Assembly (NCBI GenBank): GCA_947259115.1
Contig: CAMYKS010000020.1
Span: 1 to 64,000 of the forward strand
DNA: 64,000 bases
Source: an uncultured Desulfobulbaceae bacterium
Lineage (GTDB): Bacteria; Desulfobacterota; Desulfobulbia; Desulfobulbales; BM004
Direction of reading: 5' to 3'
Below are positions 61,092-64,000 of this stretch, in pieces; the stretch's first letter is position 1; the number at the start of each line of letters is the position of its first letter. The position numbers were made by a program, and so were the translations under genes. The notes under the pieces are model-generated. The model was not told the DNA's origin and did not search any database. It was given only the letters and a program-made list of their open reading frames with translations.

Positions 61092-61805
61092 CTACTGCAC
61101 TATTGTGCCGACATGTTCGCCGCTTATTGCCCTTTTGATATTGGCGGGTATATTCATATTCAAAACGATTATGGGTATATCGTTGTCCCGGGCCAGCGAT
61201 ATGGCCGCTGCATCCATTACCCTGAGATTTTTCTTCAGGACGTCATTATAATTTAAAGTTTCAAATTTAATTGCTTCCGGGTTGACAAGCGGGTCCTTGT
61301 CGTAGACACCGTCAACCCTTGTTGCCTTGCAGATGAGGTCTGCCTCAATTTCGAGGGCCCGAATAACTGCTGCCGTATCAGTAGTAAAATACGGGGTGCC
61401 AATCCCTGCGGCACAGACTACGACTCTGCCTTTCTCAAGATGCCGGATAGCCCGGCGGCGTATATATGGTTCACAAATGCTCGGCATGGGAAAAGCTGAC
61501 ATTACCCTGGTGGCAATGCCGTTTCGTTCCATGGCATCCTGCATTGCCAAACTGTTTATTACAGTCGCCAGCATGCCCATGTTGTCAGCTGTGCTTCTGT
61601 CCATCCCCTTCGAAGCCCCGGCAACACCTCTGAAGATATTGCCTGCCCCGATAACAAGACCAACCTCCATGCCAAGTTCAACAACCTGCTTCACCTCATG
61701 TGCAACATAGTTCAAAACATCGGTGCTGATACCAAACTCGGTATCACCCATCAGGGCTTCACCACTCAGCTTCAACAAGACTCTTTTGTAAGGCGTAGCG
61801 GCCAT
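61092..61805 (-). CDS. pyrH: UMP kinase
   Basis: 237 aa, amino-acid-kinase fold. [46 protein letters not shown] and [13 protein letters not shown]-like [23 protein letters not shown] are bacterial PyrH marks. Phosphorylates UMP to UDP and is usually regulated by GTP and UTP. AGGA precedes the ATG. Follows tsf. Confidence 0.98.
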   Translation of the reverse strand: MAATPYKRVLLKLSGEALMGDTEFGISTDVLNYVAHEVKQVVELGMEVGLVIGAGNIFRGVAGASKGMDRSTADNMGMLATVINSLAMQDAMERNGIATRVMSAFPMPSICEPYIRRRAIRHLEKGRVVVCAAGIGTPYFTTDTAAVIRALEIEADLICKATRVDGVYDKDPLVNPEAIKFETLNYNDVLKKNLRVMDAAAISLARDNDIPIIVLNMNIPANIKRAISGEHVGTIVQ

Positions 61806-61856
61806 CTGTCTATTCCTGGTAAAGGTTGCAGTTGTTACACATTCCCTGCTGGAATC

Positions 61857-62456
61857 CTAGGCATCAGCTCCAACCTGAAATCGGCTGAATCTCTTCACTG
61901 TTATATTCTCTCCCATCTTGGCAATCAAATCATTTAACATATCCTGAACACTGAGATCCGGGTTTTTAACAAATTTCTGTTCCAGCAGGCTGACCTCGGC
62001 AAAAAACTTATCCAGCTTGCCGCTGACCATTTTTTCGGCAATGTTTTCAGGCTTGCCGGAGTCAATGGCCTGGTTCTTATAAATTTCAGCCTCTCGGGAT
62101 ATGAGGTCCTCAGAGATATCTTCACGTTTGACGGCAATGGGATTCATTGCCGCTATGTGCATGGCAACCTCTCTGGCAAAATTCTGGAAATCATCTGTTT
62201 TGGCAACAAAATCAGTTTCACAGTTGACCTCAATCATAACCCCGAGTTTACCACCCGCATGGATATAGGTCTGGACCACACCTTCACTGGTGGAGCGGCC
62301 GGCTCTCTTCTGGGCTACTGCCAAACCTTTCTGGCGCAGAAGGTCAACGGCCTTTTCCATGTCTCCTTCGGTTTCACCCAGAGCTTTCTTGCAATCCATC
62401 ATTCCCGCGTTGGTTTTATCACGGAGTTCTTTAACCATTTGACTTGTGATTTTCAC
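61857..62456 (-). CDS. tsf: elongation factor Ts (short form)
   Basis: 199 aa, the short form also found in Thermus and many Desulfobacterota (E. coli has 283). Guanine-nucleotide exchange factor for EF-Tu. MVKELRDKTNAGMMDCKKALGETEGDMEKAVDLLR (landmark from residue 8), KRAGRSTSEGVVQTYIH and VEVNCETDFVAK-like IEVNCETDFVAKTDDF are canonical. GTG start at 62456 with AAGGAGA upstream. Separated from rpsB by an unusual 570-bp gap full of repeats. Confidence 0.98.
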   Translation of the reverse strand: MKITSQMVKELRDKTNAGMMDCKKALGETEGDMEKAVDLLRQKGLAVAQKRAGRSTSEGVVQTYIHAGGKLGVMIEVNCETDFVAKTDDFQNFAREVAMHIAAMNPIAVKREDISEDLISREAEIYKNQAIDSGKPENIAEKMVSGKLDKFFAEVSLLEQKFVKNPDLSVQDMLNDLIAKMGENITVKRFSRFQVGADA

Positions 62457-63027
62457 GATAGTTCTCCTTTACATTCATCCTATATAAATTATTGAAAATT
62501 TTTCTGCCTCGTAAAAGTTCTCCGCCTACAGATACGACATAAGCAATAAGCTGCTAATAACAGGCCCGGTTGGGCCGCAAGACTTCAAAGTCTTCGCTTA
62601 TCTCGAAGTCGGAGCTTGTACCCTGTATTAAAGGGTGTTTATACCCTGTTGTTAAGGGTGCTTGTACCCTGTTGTTAAGGGTGCTTGTACCCTTTATTAA
62701 AGGCTGCACCCCTCAGGTTAGCAACCGAAGGGAGACTCCGAGGAGTGTTTGTGTCCTTAAAGGATACTTAATTACGAATGCATAAATTTTGCTTATCTTA
62801 TCTGTTCGCGTTTTCCAGGAATCTGTTGCGATCATCTTCCCGGGAGAAACTTGAAGACCCATACTCTCCCTTTTCAACACCTGCAAAAGGCCACTCTATT
62901 CATCAATGTAAGGCTGTTCTTCTCTTTTAAGACAGACTTTAACCAATACCGTAGAGTCCTGCGCATCAGGTGAAGATCGTAACAAACAATATAAAATTTG
63001 AATAAATCTCAGCTAAAAAACTAAGGT
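62457..63027. other. long rpsB-tsf spacer with tandem hairpins
   Basis: 571 bases between two normally adjacent genes. Contains the 23-bp tandem array (62614-62705), flanked by sequence related to palindromic element C. From about 62750 to 63027 the sequence is AT-rich with no gene or clear promoter. Confidence 0.55.
62614..62705. repeat. four tandem 23-bp hairpin-forming units
   Basis: Units start at 62614, 62637, 62660 and 62683, each of the form GCTTGTACCCTGTTGTTAAG plus GGT. In units 1-3 ACCCT pairs with AGGGT around a 7-nt AT-rich loop. Unit 4 has ACCCT...AGGCT. Units are contiguous, without spacers, so this is not a CRISPR. Confidence 0.8.
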
Positions 63028-63822
63028 TTACTTCTCTTCTGAGGGACGTTCCTCAGCTACCACTTCCTCGGAAACTTCTTCGGGATTCTCTGCCATTGCC
63101 TGTTCAACCATCTCCTCAACAACAGCATCTTTTTCCTTCATCTGAGAGCGACCGTCCATCACTGCGTCTGCAATTGCTGATGTGATTAACTTGACTGCCC
63201 TGATTGCATCATCATTGCCTGGAATAATATGGGTAATGCCATCTGGGTTGCAATTGGTGTCAGCCAGGGCAATAACAGGTATATGGAGTGTGTTGGCTTC
63301 CTTAACAGCAATCTGTTCTTTATTGGGATCTATGACAAGAATAGCGGCCGGCATGCTGCGCATGTTCTTAATACCGCCAATATTACGCTCAAGCTTGATC
63401 CGTTCTTTTTCCATCAGCAGTATTTCCTTTTTAGGAAATTTATTAATGGAGCCGTCTTCCTGCATTGCTTCAATGCTCTTTAACCGGTCCACCCCTTTCT
63501 TGATGGTCTGAAAATTGGTCAGAGTGCCGCCGAGCCAGCGATGATTAATATAGAACATACCACAGCGAATGGCTTCTTCCTTGATAATGGTCTGGGCCTG
63601 GCGTTTGGTTCCCACAAAGAGAACATAACCACCTTTTGAGGTTTCCTCGACAATATAATCATAGGCTTTTCTGAACAAGCGCATGGTTTTATCAAGGTTA
63701 ATAATATAGATTCCGTTACGCGGCGCAAAAATATAAGGCTTCATTTTCGGGTTCCAGCGCCGTGTCTGGTGGCCGAAATGGAGCCCGGCCTCAAGCATCT
63801 GTTTCATGGTAATTCCTGACAT
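63028..63822 (-). CDS. rpsB: 30S ribosomal protein S2
   Basis: 264 aa from ATG 63822, which follows GGAGG; an in-frame start 72 nt upstream is rejected. [40 protein letters not shown] and [24 protein letters not shown] are invariant S2 segments. An acidic tail (about 225-264, rich in Glu and Val) extends past the core. First gene of the cluster on this strand. The 178-base leader to the window edge holds a TTGACA hexamer at 63961-63966 (minus strand) with only a poor -10 match. Confidence 0.98.
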   Translation of the reverse strand: MSGITMKQMLEAGLHFGHQTRRWNPKMKPYIFAPRNGIYIINLDKTMRLFRKAYDYIVEETSKGGYVLFVGTKRQAQTIIKEEAIRCGMFYINHRWLGGTLTNFQTIKKGVDRLKSIEAMQEDGSINKFPKKEILLMEKERIKLERNIGGIKNMRSMPAAILVIDPNKEQIAVKEANTLHIPVIALADTNCNPDGITHIIPGNDDAIRAVKLITSAIADAVMDGRSQMKEKDAVVEEMVEQAMAENPEEVSEEVVAEERPSEEK

Positions 63823-64000
63823 ACGTATTCCTCCGGTTTTTGGTTTTTTCCTCCACCCTTTGCCCCGCCCCATTACAGGGAACCAAGGGGGCACTTAACG
63901 TTCGGGTGTGTGTATTAAGAAGCAACTGTCGGCTTCCTGGATTTACTGGCCCTCTGGCCATGTCAACATAAAACGTGACTATATACCATTTGTGGTCTGA

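Noticed and set aside
62614-62705. CRISPR-like regular repeats
   Set aside because: The 23-bp units are directly adjacent with no spacers between them, and no cas gene is present in the window.

Overview
The window looks like chromosome from a Gram-negative, anaerobic member of the Desulfobacterota (old Deltaproteobacteria), probably near Desulfobulbales. This rests on the translation/isoprenoid/envelope gene order at the right end (rpsB, tsf, pyrH, frr, uppS, cdsA, dxr, rseP, tsaB, ispG, proS, rel), on a tungsten-type aldehyde ferredoxin oxidoreductase with its own ferredoxin-like partner, and on the many outer-membrane proteins. No species can be named from the sequence alone. LAYOUT. 0.1-2.4 kb: two tandem paralogous sulfotransferases. 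2.4-4.4 kb: AT-rich stretch with a gene fragment and an orphan methyltransferase. 4.4-12.4 kb (minus strand): an RND efflux system (lipoprotein adaptor, pump, and a TolC channel fused to an ABC-type substrate-binding domain) plus a K+-channel-like protein. A small four-helix-bundle gene sits between pump and channel inside arrays of a CAAGGG-type repeat. 12.9-15.4 kb: zwf and pgl, the oxidative pentose phosphate entry. 16.1-18.3 kb: polyferredoxin and aldehyde ferredoxin oxidoreductase. 18.5-36 kb (mostly plus strand): an envelope and lipid region with a FadL-type porin, patatin lipoprotein, alpha/beta hydrolase, MlaA lipoprotein, glycine-zipper protein, MipA/OmpV, SYLF protein, alkylsulfatase, AspT/YidE-type transporter, OprD-type porin, unknown lipoprotein, beta-barrel, and PagL-like barrel. 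36-42.4 kb (minus): large MscS-type channel and a giant AsmA-type protein. 43-47 kb (minus): YrbL-like protein, two further sulfotransferases, a GT4 glycosyltransferase and a phosphodiesterase, which looks like a surface-glycan modification locus. 47.4-49.4 kb (plus): an unrecognised cysteine-rich protein and a diadenylate cyclase of the DacZ type. 49.5-64 kb (minus): the conserved housekeeping cluster, ending with an RSH protein whose hydrolase active site has lost its HD dyad. WHAT STANDS OUT is the non-coding fraction. Intergenic spaces are filled with at least six families of structured or tandem repeats. (1) A 210-bp element in two copies, in which one 7-bp hairpin arm has changed completely on both sides and still pairs perfectly. 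(2) A 180-260-bp composite repeat inserted three times in the housekeeping cluster. (3) Facing arrays of CAAGGG-type units. (4) 22-nt REP-like hairpins preceded by GTCAATC. (5) Palindromes built on CTGGA...CCCGC. (6) A pair of about 73-nt RNA-like elements ending in intrinsic terminators upstream of membrane-protein genes. No phage, plasmid, CRISPR array, rRNA, complete tRNA or intact transposase was found.
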